This document shows positions 1 through 8,931 of a stretch of 64,000 bases of DNA, in pieces. Source of the DNA: Campylobacter concisus (lineage in GTDB: Bacteria > Campylobacterota > Campylobacteria > Campylobacterales > Campylobacteraceae); assembly GCF_015679985.1 (NCBI RefSeq), contig NZ_CP049239.1, positions 1,054,001-1,118,000 on the forward strand, read 5' to 3'. The position numbers and the translations under genes are program-made. Under the pieces are notes generated by a model. It was not told where the DNA came from. It saw only the letters and a program-made list of their open reading frames with translations, and searched no databases. The stretch's first letter is position 1. Every line of letters starts with the position of its first letter.

Positions 1-459
1 GACATCAAGAGCAAGGCTGAAGAGGTGGCACGCGAGCTTGGACTTGATAGGGTCTATGCAGAGTGCTTACCAACAGACAAAGCAGCTATCATCGAAGAGC
101 TAAAGAGTGAGGGCAAAAAAGTAGCCTTTGTGGGAGATGGCATAAATGATGCTCCAAGCCTAACTAAGGCAAATGTGGGTATAAGTATGCACAAAGGTGC
201 TGATATAGCTAAAGCGACGGCTGATATAAGTCTTTTAAAAGACGATATCATGAGCGTAGCTCTCGTAAAAGAGCTTGCAAATAAAACAATGGATTTAATT
301 AGCTCAAATTTCCGCTCAACCGTCGGCGTAAACACAGCTATACTAAGTGCTGCGACACTTGGTATGTTAAATCCAATAGCAACTGCCATGCTTCATAATG
401 GCACAACGATTTGGCTTTTATTAAATTCAATGAAGGGCGTAAAATTCAAATCAAAATAA
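1..459 (+). CDS. Heavy-metal P1B-type ATPase, C-terminal part (5' truncated by window edge)
   Basis: The frame is open from the first base, so only the last ~152 codons are present. The hinge motif of P-type ATPases, GDGINDAP, lies at codons 45-52, followed by the usual GISMHKGADIAKATADI segment that closes the nucleotide and phosphorylation domains. Two hydrophobic stretches follow (about codons 112-126 and 130-142), matching the last membrane pair of P1B pumps. Such proteins use ATP to move transition metals across the inner membrane. The phosphorylation site, the metal-binding CPx motif and any N-terminal metal-binding domain lie outside the window, so metal specificity cannot be given. 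The next gene starts 14 nt downstream on the same strand. Confidence 0.9.
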   Translation, partial: DIKSKAEEVARELGLDRVYAECLPTDKAAIIEELKSEGKKVAFVGDGINDAPSLTKANVGISMHKGADIAKATADISLLKDDIMSVALVKELANKTMDLISSNFRSTVGVNTAILSAATLGMLNPIATAMLHNGTTIWLLLNSMKGVKFKSK

Positions 460-473
460 ATTTGAAAGGGTAG

Positions 474-1937
474 ATGGTGCTTGATAGTTTCTTAAATTTT
501 TTAAACGGCAAAATGGACGTAGCCAACGACTTTTTATATGGATATTTTTTAGTCATTATTCTTGTGGCTACGGGAATTTATTTTAGTTATTTGACTCGTT
601 TTGTGCAGTTTAGGATGTTTTTTGAAGCTTGCAGAGTCTTAGTAGAAAAAAAAGACAAGTACAATAAGCACCATTTAACGCCGTTTCAAGCACTTATGAT
701 CTCAACCGCTTCACGTGTTGGCATAGGCAATATCGCTGGAATTTCAGCAGCCATCGTCGCGGGCGGTCCGGGTGCTCTTTTTTGGATGTGTTTGATGGCA
801 TTTTTAGGATCAGCTTCAGCTTTTATAGAGAGCACGTTAGCGCAAATTTATAAGACAAAAGATGTTTTTGGATTTAAAGGCGGTCCAGCTTATTACATCA
901 AAAATGGCCTTGGCATAAAGTGGCTAGCTTCTCTTTTTGCGGTGATTCTCATCATTACCTACGCATACGGCTTTAACGGACTTCAAAGCTATACAATGAC
1001 ATCAGCTTTTGAAATTTACTACGACAAAGCTGGTAGCAACGTTAGCTTTGCACAAAGCGGACTACCTGTTGGCATCGGCCTTATACTTACGGCATTTGCG
1101 GCGGTAATGTTTTTTAGCAAAAGCCACATCATCGGTAAAGTAAGCTCATACATCGTGCCTTTCATGGCACTTGCCTACATCTCGCTAGCACTTATTGCTA
1201 TCGTTTTAAATTTCAAAGAAATTCCTGATGTTATTAAGATGATCTTAGAAAATGCCTTTGATTTTAAAGCGATATTTGGTGGATTTGCCGGCAGCGTGAT
1301 CGTAATAGGTATCAAAAGAGGCCTTTTCTCAAACGAAGCTGGTATGGGTTCAGCTCCAAACGCAGCAGCTGCAGCACATACTAGCCACCCAGTAAAGCAA
1401 GGTCTGGTTCAGGCTATGGCGGTCTTTATAGATATGACGATATGTATCGCTTCTGGTATGATTGTGCTATTTTCGCAGGCCTATCTTACAAAACAAACTG
1501 GCTCAAGTGGCGAACTACTAACAGCACTTCCGCTGGTACAAGCTGCGATGAAAGAGTACTTTGGCGAATTTGGAGTTCATTTTACTACTCTTGCAGTCGT
1601 ACTTTTTGCTATCACTTCGCTTATTGGCAACTACTACTACGCTCAGGCGAACATGAAATTTTTAACCAAAAACCATAATGTTACGCTACTATTTAAGACA
1701 ACAGCTGTTGTTATGATATTTGTTGGTGCTCAGATGAATCTAAAGCTTGCTTGGAATATCGCCGATATCACAATGGCTGCGATGGCAACTATTAACATCA
1801 TCGCTATTTTCTTACTTTCAAAAGTAGTGATAATAGCGATTAAAGACTACGAATCTCAAAGAAGAGCTGGGCTAAATCCAGAGTTTGATCCAGAAAGTCT
1901 TGGCATCAAAAATACAAGCTGCTGGAAGAAAAAATAA
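474..1937 (+). CDS. Alanine/glycine:cation symporter (AGCS family)
   Basis: A 487-residue polytopic protein of normal AGCS length. The family signature is clear: TASRVGIGNIAG at residues 79-89, a GGPAYYIKNGLG segment near 136-147 and GLFSNEAGMGSAPNAAAAA at about 284-302. These belong to the sodium/alanine-glycine symporters, which import small neutral amino acids with Na+ through the inner membrane. About ten hydrophobic segments are visible. The ATG at 474 follows an AAAGGG ribosome-binding stretch and lies 14 nt after the P-type ATPase stop. The next small gene starts 12 nt downstream, so the three may be co-transcribed. The exact substrate cannot be read from sequence. Confidence 0.93.
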   Translation: MVLDSFLNFLNGKMDVANDFLYGYFLVIILVATGIYFSYLTRFVQFRMFFEACRVLVEKKDKYNKHHLTPFQALMISTASRVGIGNIAGISAAIVAGGPGALFWMCLMAFLGSASAFIESTLAQIYKTKDVFGFKGGPAYYIKNGLGIKWLASLFAVILIITYAYGFNGLQSYTMTSAFEIYYDKAGSNVSFAQSGLPVGIGLILTAFAAVMFFSKSHIIGKVSSYIVPFMALAYISLALIAIVLNFKEIPDVIKMILENAFDFKAIFGGFAGSVIVIGIKRGLFSNEAGMGSAPNAAAAAHTSHPVKQGLVQAMAVFIDMTICIASGMIVLFSQAYLTKQTGSSGELLTALPLVQAAMKEYFGEFGVHFTTLAVVLFAITSLIGNYYYAQANMKFLTKNHNVTLLFKTTAVVMIFVGAQMNLKLAWNIADITMAAMATINIIAIFLLSKVVIIAIKDYESQRRAGLNPEFDPESLGIKNTSCWKKK

Positions 1938-1948
1938 CGGAGGAAAAT

Positions 1949-2206
1949 TTGAAAAAAGATATAAAAATAAGCGGTCAACTACTTGACATAAATACTCACA
2001 GAAAGGTGGCAAAGGTCGGTATGGGTGTTACTTTAGCGACAGTTTGCTTAACGGCACTTTGCATGAATGGCAGAGGTATGAAAAAATTACACACAGTTTC
2101 AGGAATTGCATTTACTTGCTTTGCCATTTATCACGCTGGACTTTACGACAACGGTATCTTTAAAAAAATGATCCTTAAAGCAAAAACTGCTTCAAAAAAG
2201 GAATAA
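1949..2206 (+). CDS. Small two-helix membrane protein, unknown function
   Basis: An 85-residue protein read from a TTG start, supported by a strong GGAGG box at 1939-1943. Two hydrophobic segments occur, about residues 24-40 (GVTLATVCLTALCMNG) and 48-64 (TVSGIAFTCFAIYHAG), with His-47 and His-62 near the ends of the second. Paired histidines around a helix are reminiscent of small cytochrome b-like or DUF4405-like membrane proteins, but I do not recognise the family and heme binding is only a guess. It sits 12 nt after the symporter and 1 nt before modD, indicating translational coupling within one transcript. Confidence 0.7.
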   Translation: MKKDIKISGQLLDINTHRKVAKVGMGVTLATVCLTALCMNGRGMKKLHTVSGIAFTCFAIYHAGLYDNGIFKKMILKAKTASKKE

Positions 2207-2207
2207 A

Positions 2208-3041
2208 ATGAAACTAAGCGACGCTGAAATTTTACAATACATAAATGAGGACCTACCCTACTTTGACCTCACAACGTCGCTTCAAAATATCGATAAAAAA
2301 GTCTCGCTTGAAATTTATTCACGTGATGAAATTTGCGTTAGCTGCGTTGATGTGGCCGCAAGTGTCGCAAGACTACTTGGGTGCGAGAATAAAATTTTTG
2401 TGCAAAATTCTCAAATCTGCAAGGCTGGCGATGTGATCATAAAAATTTATGGTAGCTACGAAGATGTGCATAAAGTCTGGAAACTAGCTCAAGTCGCACT
2501 AGAATATGCCAGTGCCATCGCAACTTATACAAATAAAATGGCAAATGCCACAAAGTACGTCAATGAAAAATGTGAAGTGTTGGCAACTAGAAAGAGTTTT
2601 CCGTTTGCTAAGAAATTTTGCGTAAAAGCCGTACTTGAAGGCGGTGGTGGCATCCATAGGCTTGGGCTTAGCGATAGTATTTTATTTTTTAAAAACCACA
2701 TGAAAGCCTACGGTAGCTTTGATAAATTTTTATCGCATTTGCCAGAGTTTAAAGCAAAAATGGCTGAGCGAAAAGTATGCATTGAAGCTGAAAATTTAGA
2801 CGAAGCAAGCAAACTTCTAAAAGCAAATTGCGACGTTGTGCAGTGTGATAAATTTAGCCCAGAGCTTATCAAAAACGTACTCTATTTAAGAGATGAAATT
2901 TCGCCAAATACAATGATACTAGCAGCCGGTGGTATAAATTTATCAAATGCAAAAGATTACGCAAATGCCGATGCGATAGTAACATCAGCGATGTATTCAA
3001 AAGGCGTTGCTGATATCAGCACCAGACTTGAGATTTTATAA
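2208..3041 (+). CDS. modD: ModD-like phosphoribosyltransferase (quinolinate PRTase fold)
   Basis: A 277-residue protein of the nicotinate-nucleotide pyrophosphorylase fold. Residues 126-137 (ATRKSFPFAKKF) match the ModD version of the NadC substrate loop ATRKT.P, and GGGGIHRLGLSD at about 145-156 matches the NadC G-G-x-xx-HR-x-GL-x-D motif. The C-terminal half has a TIM-barrel-type AAGGINLSNAKDYA segment. ModD proteins are named for their place near molybdate transport genes, and their reaction is not firmly established. Here no modABC genes are adjacent. The true NadC usually has ATRKTTPGLR and is probably encoded elsewhere. The start overlaps the end of the previous gene's operon spacing (1 nt gap). 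Confidence 0.8.
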   Translation: MKLSDAEILQYINEDLPYFDLTTSLQNIDKKVSLEIYSRDEICVSCVDVAASVARLLGCENKIFVQNSQICKAGDVIIKIYGSYEDVHKVWKLAQVALEYASAIATYTNKMANATKYVNEKCEVLATRKSFPFAKKFCVKAVLEGGGGIHRLGLSDSILFFKNHMKAYGSFDKFLSHLPEFKAKMAERKVCIEAENLDEASKLLKANCDVVQCDKFSPELIKNVLYLRDEISPNTMILAAGGINLSNAKDYANADAIVTSAMYSKGVADISTRLEIL

Positions 3042-3397
3042 ATTTTTACAATGACCGATACAGCAAAACATCTATCAAAGTTAAAAATTTATAGAAAATG
3101 CATTTTGGCTCTGGAATTTGAACGATACGCAACAAAAAATTAACATTTTTTATTTCAAATTTATTTCATAGCTACAAGCAAAAATACAAACTAATAAAGT
3201 TAAATTTTCTAATTTGTTTTCTCTAAAAAATAAGGACACTCATATCTTGCTTTACACCACGTGCATAAATTCAATTAAATTTTAAAATTTACAAACAAGT
3301 ATATCACGCTTTTAAATTCAGTAACAAACGATAACGAGTGAGTAAAATTTAGAATTTGCCTAGAAATTTTCAAATTCCAGGCAAATTTCACTCAAAT
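3042..3397. other. Convergent intergenic region, no gene seen
   Basis: About 356 A/T-rich bases lie between modD (plus) and the BCCT gene (minus). All frames are closed by frequent stops and nothing with codon-like structure was found. The only clear structure is the inverted repeat next to the BCCT stop, listed separately. Confidence 0.6.
3353..3387 (-). terminator. Probable terminator of the BCCT gene
   Basis: The arms AATTTGCCT (3353-3361) and AGGCAAATT (3379-3387) form a 9-bp stem directly after the stop codon of the minus-strand BCCT gene. The loop is long (17 nt) and itself A/T-rich, and there is no long T run, so the structure may act as an mRNA end or a weak terminator. Confidence 0.5.
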
Positions 3398-5338
3398 TTA
3401 CTCTCTAACAACATGTAAAAACTGCATGTGTTTGCGGTATTGCTCGATGACGTCATTTATCAGCGTAGCTTCGCTCCAGCCAAGCACATCGTAGTCCTGA
3501 CCGCCCTCTTTTAGATAGACTTCAGCTCTATAGTAAAGATCATCGCCGTCAAGCTCTCTGGTGTAGTCTGGGCTCTGGCTTTTGGTGAGATAGACGCCAT
3601 ATCTAAAGTCCATCTCATCGCCAAGACCAACGTTTAAATTTACAAAATTTTCGCCATTTGTGACCTTTGCTTCAAGGCCGTTTTTAGCAAATTCCTCTTT
3701 TAGCTCGTTAAACGCTTTTATCACGACTTCGTTTAAAAATTTCTTGCCATCTTTCTTGCCTGGAAGCGTAATGATCGCACTTAGGCGCTCTTGCCACGGC
3801 TTTGAAAGATCGCTAAGAGGCATGTTGCTAAAGTTATTTGTCTCTTTTTTGGTTAGATCCACGCGCAAGGCCTTAAATAGCCCATAAATAGCGCCAAGCA
3901 GTACGATCGCAAATGGCAGTGCTGTGGTGATAGTAAGCGCTTGAAGTGAGGCAAGTCCGCCAGCTAACATCAAAAATGCCGCTACGATGCCCACTGCAAC
4001 GCCCCAAAATACTTTTTGCCAAACTGGTGTATCGTCCTTGCCGTTTGAGCAAAGCATGTTCATAACGATCGCTGCTGAGTCAGCAGAAGTGACGAAAAAT
4101 ATGACGATCATAAAGACTGCGATGACGCTTAGCACGCCTGAGAAGCTAAATTTCTCTAAAAACATAAATAGCGCTGAGGCTGAGTCAGAATTTACGGTCG
4201 TCGCTAGCTGGCTAAAGCCATTTTGCACGAGCGAGATCGCTGAGTTGCCAAAGAAGCTCATCCAAGCAAAAGTAAAGCCAGTCGGTACTAAAAGCACGCC
4301 TATGACAAATTCTCTTATCGTTCTACCTTTTGAAATTTTAGCGATAAAAAGCCCCACAAACGGCGACCAAGAGAGCCACCAAGACCAGTATAGCAGCGTC
4401 CAGCCACCAAGCCAGCTATCATTTTGCTTCTCGTAGGCGTAAAGGTTAAATGTGTTTGAAATGAGCGTAGAGACGTAGTCGCCGCTGTTTTGCACAAACG
4501 ACTTTAAAAGTTGTGTCGTATCGCCCAAAAATAGTATCAAAAACATAAAACATATAGCTAGCGCGATGTTTGCGTTTGATAAGATTTTGATGCCCTTATC
4601 TACGCCACTTGCCGCTGAGATGGTCGCAGCTAGGCAAAGCACTATTAAAAGCGTGATGTGCATGGTTGGCAGGCCAAAAACGTGCGTAAGACCAGCATTT
4701 ACCTGAAGTACGCCATATCCCAGCGAGGTCGCCACGCCAAAAAGGGTCGCCACAACGGCAAATGTGTCAATAGCATTGCCTATCTTGCCATAAATTTTAT
4801 CGCCAATGATCGGATAAAACGCCGATCTAAGCGTGAGTGGCAAGCCGTGTCTATACGAGAAAAAAGCAAGTATTAGCGCCACGATAGCATAAACTGACCA
4901 AGCGCCCATGCCCCAGTGAAAGAAGGTGATATTCATCGCAAGCTTTGCTGCAGCGACGCTTTGCGGGTCGCCAACTGGTGGGTTTAGATAGTGCATAAGT
5001 GGCTCTGCCACACCAAAAAACACTAGACCTATGCCCATACCAGCGGCAAAAAGCATAGAAAACCACGAGATATTTTTGTGCTCTGGCTTTACGTGATCGG
5101 CTCCTAGCTTGATCTCGCCAAGCTTGCTAAAGCCAAGAATAATGACGCTAAGAAGTATGACGGCGACGGCTAGGATGTAAAACCAGCCAAATTTTGCCGA
5201 GATGTAATCTTGCATACCCTTAAAAAATTCATTTGAGAAATTTGGAAATATCGCTGCAAATGCTGTTATTAAAACTATGACAATAAGCGATGGGATAAAT
5301 ACTGAGTTGTTAAATTTTGATCTTTGAAATTTCATCAT
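3398..5338 (-). CDS. BCCT family betaine/carnitine/choline transporter
   Basis: A 646-residue inner-membrane carrier. Twelve hydrophobic segments are visible, with the BCCT hallmark GGWTLLYWSWWLSWSP at residues 311-326, which supplies the tryptophan cage for the quaternary ammonium group, and the glycine-rich MGIGLVFFGVAEP at 101-113. A hydrophilic C-terminal domain of about 130 residues follows the last helix, as in BetT-type carriers. The family takes up glycine betaine, choline or carnitine, often for osmoprotection, with Na+ or H+. A strong ribosome-binding site (AAGGAGGAAAA) precedes the ATG. The gene is monocistronic: the upstream DKNYY gene ends 126 nt before it. Confidence 0.95.
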   Translation of the reverse strand: MMKFQRSKFNNSVFIPSLIVIVLITAFAAIFPNFSNEFFKGMQDYISAKFGWFYILAVAVILLSVIILGFSKLGEIKLGADHVKPEHKNISWFSMLFAAGMGIGLVFFGVAEPLMHYLNPPVGDPQSVAAAKLAMNITFFHWGMGAWSVYAIVALILAFFSYRHGLPLTLRSAFYPIIGDKIYGKIGNAIDTFAVVATLFGVATSLGYGVLQVNAGLTHVFGLPTMHITLLIVLCLAATISAASGVDKGIKILSNANIALAICFMFLILFLGDTTQLLKSFVQNSGDYVSTLISNTFNLYAYEKQNDSWLGGWTLLYWSWWLSWSPFVGLFIAKISKGRTIREFVIGVLLVPTGFTFAWMSFFGNSAISLVQNGFSQLATTVNSDSASALFMFLEKFSFSGVLSVIAVFMIVIFFVTSADSAAIVMNMLCSNGKDDTPVWQKVFWGVAVGIVAAFLMLAGGLASLQALTITTALPFAIVLLGAIYGLFKALRVDLTKKETNNFSNMPLSDLSKPWQERLSAIITLPGKKDGKKFLNEVVIKAFNELKEEFAKNGLEAKVTNGENFVNLNVGLGDEMDFRYGVYLTKSQSPDYTRELDGDDLYYRAEVYLKEGGQDYDVLGWSEATLINDVIEQYRKHMQFLHVVRE

Positions 5339-5464
5339 TTTTCCTCCTTTTTGTAATGTCAGCTTCTTTTCAAACTAACAAAAAAGAGTAAATAGGTCAA
5401 ATTTTCTCTTTAAATTTTTTATGAAATTTTAAGCTTCAGCCACCAAAAATAGCCACTTTGAAAT

Positions 5465-6910
5465 TTATCTCAAGTCTCTTTTATCTCTCTTTGGTTTTGC
5501 AAGAGTTGTTAGCACTATGACGAAAAAAGCGATGCCAAATGTGATATACAAGATGATCTTTGGCGAGTCAAACTCTATCCTCGACCTTGCGACCTCTTCG
5601 CCACTCGCCTCCACTAGCTCGCCGCGCTTTATCATCTGGCTGATATCTTTTGCGCTAAGCTCTTTAGACGGCCTTGTTAAAATTTCTATGACGCTAAGAT
5701 CTGCCACCTCATAAACGCTATGTTTGATGCCGTAAAATGGCTTTATACTGCTAAAAAAATAGACCTTATCGCCGTTTGCATAGACCGCGCCATACTCTCC
5801 ATCTTTTACCAGTCCTATCTCGCGCCAAGATGAGCTTGGGGCAAATTTATATAAAGAGACAGTTTGTGCCACTAAGTGCCTGCCGTGCTTTGAGCGCTGC
5901 CACTCTTCGCCTTGCTGTAAGAAATACGCTGAGCCATCATCTACAAAAACGTCAGCATAGAGCCTTTTTAGCTCGCCTTTTAGCTGATAGTCTGAAATTT
6001 TAGCCTGCTCGTTTTTACTGCCATCCCAAAAGTAAATCCCATCTTTACTGGCAAAAAGAGGCCAAAACGAATGCACATTATCCACGCTATAAATGGCGCT
6101 ATAAGGCATATTTTGAGCGCTAAATTTATGCTCATTTGCAAACACCGCCCCACTTTTTGGCTCAAAAAGATATTCTATATCGTGCTTCGCATCGTAGCAT
6201 ATCCGGCGCGTCTCATCTCCGTAGCCAGCATCAAGCCTATAAAAGCCTAAAAATAAGCTTTTGCCATCTGTGTAATATCCACTAGCAGCGCCGCTTTCTG
6301 TCGTGATGTATCTTAGCTCACTAGGATCTGCGTCAAGCTTTTCACCCTTGTAGTAAAGCGTAGCTCCGTCTCTTGCAAAGCCAGCGTCAAATATAGGCTC
6401 TAAATTTATGCTTTCAACCCTTTTTGTCATGTAAAAATAAGGACTATCATCGTAGCTTTTTATAAAAACGTGAACAAGGTTTTTCATAATAGCGCCAAAT
6501 TCGCTATATCCTGGCTCTTTCTCGCTTCTAGTAGCGCAATAATAGCTTATCTTGCCATCACTTATATAGCCATTGCCAAGCACTTTGGTGCTGTTTGGAT
6601 CAAGTCCTGGCAAAATTTCTCTAGCGCAATAGACACTATTTTTATCGGCCGCCACATTTGAGTAGTCGTATGCGTGTTTTAGCTTTAAGACCCTAAAACT
6701 AGCCTCATCAACACCTTTTAGCTCATACTTGCCACTACCTGAAATTTGAACATAAATTTTACCCTCAGGCGAGCGGTAAAACTCGCTATTATCAATGTTT
6801 GCAAAGCTTCTTTGATACTCGCCCTCATGCCATAGATAAAGCATCGCCAAAACAAAAAATAGCGTCAAGATAACTAAAAAATAAATAAATCTAATAGTAA
6901 TTTTTCTCAT
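5465..6910 (-). CDS. DKNYY-family repeat membrane protein, copy 2
   Basis: A 481-residue protein with a short cytoplasmic N-terminus, one membrane helix at about 6-26, a long hydrophilic region and a second helix near 452-470. The middle carries repeated DG/DK-x-x-Y/F units typical of the DKNYY family, for example DKNSVYC, DGKISYYC, DGATLYY, DGKSLF, DGIYFW and DDGSAYF, probably forming a beta-propeller-like domain on the periplasmic side. It shares order and motifs with the gene upstream (GLDPN...LGNGY, YGAVYAN, VVEILTRP), so the two are tandem duplicates. Its ATG overlaps the upstream TAA by one base. Function is unknown. Confidence 0.8.
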   Translation of the reverse strand: MRKITIRFIYFLVILTLFFVLAMLYLWHEGEYQRSFANIDNSEFYRSPEGKIYVQISGSGKYELKGVDEASFRVLKLKHAYDYSNVAADKNSVYCAREILPGLDPNSTKVLGNGYISDGKISYYCATRSEKEPGYSEFGAIMKNLVHVFIKSYDDSPYFYMTKRVESINLEPIFDAGFARDGATLYYKGEKLDADPSELRYITTESGAASGYYTDGKSLFLGFYRLDAGYGDETRRICYDAKHDIEYLFEPKSGAVFANEHKFSAQNMPYSAIYSVDNVHSFWPLFASKDGIYFWDGSKNEQAKISDYQLKGELKRLYADVFVDDGSAYFLQQGEEWQRSKHGRHLVAQTVSLYKFAPSSSWREIGLVKDGEYGAVYANGDKVYFFSSIKPFYGIKHSVYEVADLSVIEILTRPSKELSAKDISQMIKRGELVEASGEEVARSRIEFDSPKIILYITFGIAFFVIVLTTLAKPKRDKRDLR

Positions 6911-8421
6911 TATCTATAATCATCCACCCTTTTTTTAAGCCCACTTTTTTGCTTTTTATTTTTAAAAATAGCGCCAACCACCGAGACTATAAATGCAATG
7001 GCTAAAAATATCCAGTAGGCATATTTTTGCGAGTAATCATCAAAGTCGCTTATCGCATCGATCACCACCTCGCCCTCAGCTGGCACCATAGCGCCTTGAT
7101 CTACCATTTTTACTATCTCATCAAGTTTTAAATTCTTAACATTTGGGCCATAAGGACGAGTGAGGATTTCAACCACGCCAAGGTCGTTTATATCATAAAC
7201 GCTGCTGTTAAAACGCCAGCCGTAGCCGACATTATCAAAATAATATGTCTTATCGCTGTTTGCATAGACCGCTCCGTAGCTATCGTTTCTTACAAGGCCG
7301 ATCTTTCGCCACTGCTCTTTTGTATCAAGTCTAACGATGCAAGTGTGGCGTGAGCTTAGGCTGTGGTTATTTTTCGTGTTGTGCCAAATTTCATAGGTTT
7401 TTAAAAAATATGTCTTGCCATCACTTATCACCACGTCGCCATATAGCGGCGTTATCTCGCCTTTAAATGGATCATTTCCGTCCCTTACAAACTCACCTTC
7501 ATCTATGCTGTTATACCACTGCCACTTTCGCTCCCAGTGATAGATCCCACCTTTACCGCGAAAAAGAGCGTGATAGGAGTGCTCATCTTTTAGGTTAAAA
7601 AGTGGCTCGTATGGGGCAAATTTGGGGTCAAATTCATGGTCGTTTGCATAGACCATGCCAGAATTTGGCTCATAAAGATAGTGAATGCGCCATATCCCGC
7701 CGATATCACGCATTTGTGGGCTAAATTTGATCCCTAGCTTTGAGCTGTCATAATAGACATTTTCCCCATCAGTCGTAAAATGCACGCTCTTTCTGCCAGA
7801 TACCTGCTCGATATAACGCATCTTGCTGGCATTTGCGCCCTCTAGCTCTTTGCCCTCATGATAGACCTTCACGCCGTCACTTGCGTAGCCAAAGCCCAAG
7901 ATCGCTGCTAAATTTGCGTTATCAACCTGCCTAAATTTATAGATATGAGTTTGCGCTTTTGGGGTATTAAACATTTTGTGCGAGAAGATGTCCCAAAACT
8001 CTTTAAGTGCGGATATTTCGAGGTTTGTCTCGCTTTCGCTATCGCAAAAATATGTGATCTTGCCGTCACCAAAGTAGCCATTGCCAAGCGCTCTAACGCC
8101 ATTTGGATCAAGCCCACTCATCACGAGATTACCGCAATATACCGCCTTATCGCTAGCGCCAACGTTTCTGTTGTCGTATTTGCCAGTGTCGATGTATCTA
8201 AATTTACTGGCCCTCACGCCTATTAGCTCAAATTTACCGCCGCTTGGCACCAAGGCATAGACTTTGTCATCTTTGACGTAAAAAAAGCTATTATTTAGCT
8301 CTTTACTATTGCCAATGTCGTCATCTAAAATAGTAGCCAAACCAAAGATAAAAAAATAGACAGCAAAAAATATTACAACAATAGCGATTATTACAGAGAT
8401 TAGCGGATGTTTTTTTAGCAT
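6910..8421 (-). CDS. DKNYY-family repeat membrane protein, copy 1
   Basis: A 503-residue paralogue of the following gene, with the same architecture: an N-terminal membrane helix (about 7-28), a long domain with repeated D-x-x-x-Y units such as DKAVYC, DGKITYFC, DGVKVYH, DGENVYY and DGKTYFL, and a helix near 473-490, then a basic tail. DKNYY proteins are widespread in host-associated bacteria and have no assigned biochemical role. The two helices at opposite ends suggest a large periplasmic loop anchored at both sides. The next gene overlaps it by one base, so both are made from one transcript. It starts 75 nt downstream of the small membrane-protein gene. Confidence 0.8.
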   Translation of the reverse strand: MLKKHPLISVIIAIVVIFFAVYFFIFGLATILDDDIGNSKELNNSFFYVKDDKVYALVPSGGKFELIGVRASKFRYIDTGKYDNRNVGASDKAVYCGNLVMSGLDPNGVRALGNGYFGDGKITYFCDSESETNLEISALKEFWDIFSHKMFNTPKAQTHIYKFRQVDNANLAAILGFGYASDGVKVYHEGKELEGANASKMRYIEQVSGRKSVHFTTDGENVYYDSSKLGIKFSPQMRDIGGIWRIHYLYEPNSGMVYANDHEFDPKFAPYEPLFNLKDEHSYHALFRGKGGIYHWERKWQWYNSIDEGEFVRDGNDPFKGEITPLYGDVVISDGKTYFLKTYEIWHNTKNNHSLSSRHTCIVRLDTKEQWRKIGLVRNDSYGAVYANSDKTYYFDNVGYGWRFNSSVYDINDLGVVEILTRPYGPNVKNLKLDEIVKMVDQGAMVPAEGEVVIDAISDFDDYSQKYAYWIFLAIAFIVSVVGAIFKNKKQKSGLKKRVDDYR

Positions 8422-8495
8422 TTTAGCCTCGTTTCAAACAAATTTAGCGACCTCATCATGTCGCAAAACCTTTCGTGCATTTAAATTTCAAAGTT

Positions 8496-8930
8496 CTATC
8501 CAAATATAAAATATCTAAAAATCAAAAACTGATAATATACTACTCTAACTACTGTATTTAATAGCCAAACATCACATAACACTAAAATAGCTCCAATAAT
8601 ACTAAAATTCTTTAAAACCATATAATAAATCACCATCAATAAAAAAAGAGAAAAATAAAAAAACATAATCATATAAAATAAATTTTTCAACCTTTCATAT
8701 AAGTCCGAATTTTCTCTATTTGTCGCGATTAGCCTAATGGTCTCTATCTTATTTAAAAACCCAACCTTTTTATATTTTATCCGGACTAGATCGCCTACTT
8801 CATATTTATATATCTCAGGCGAAAATGTCTCACTAAACCTCATCTTATCAACGATAATGCTAAGGCTTACAACAGAATTTTGCCTAACAACTCTTCTTTT
8901 TAGCGCGCTTATCCTACCAATCTTTTTCAA
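8496..8930 (-). CDS. Small hypothetical membrane protein (DUF3592-like?)
   Basis: A 144-residue protein with a soluble N-terminal part (about 1-80) containing a beta-rich KYEVGDLVRIKYKK segment and two C-terminal hydrophobic helices at about 88-108 and 111-131. The pattern of a VGDxVxIxY strand next to membrane helices resembles DUF3592-type proteins, but the match is too weak to claim. Translation probably begins at TTG 8930, which lies 2 nt from the end of the uup gene, with AGGAG in the last codons of uup. The gene is visibly more A/T-rich than its neighbours, which may indicate later acquisition. Confidence 0.6.
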   Translation of the reverse strand: MKKIGRISALKRRVVRQNSVVSLSIIVDKMRFSETFSPEIYKYEVGDLVRIKYKKVGFLNKIETIRLIATNRENSDLYERLKNLFYMIMFFYFSLFLLMVIYYMVLKNFSIIGAILVLCDVWLLNTVVRVVYYQFLIFRYFIFG

Positions 8931-8931
8931 G

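Noticed and set aside
3987-4436. 149-codon plus-strand frame within the BCCT gene
   Set aside because: Antisense shadow of a well-supported transporter gene; no start signal.
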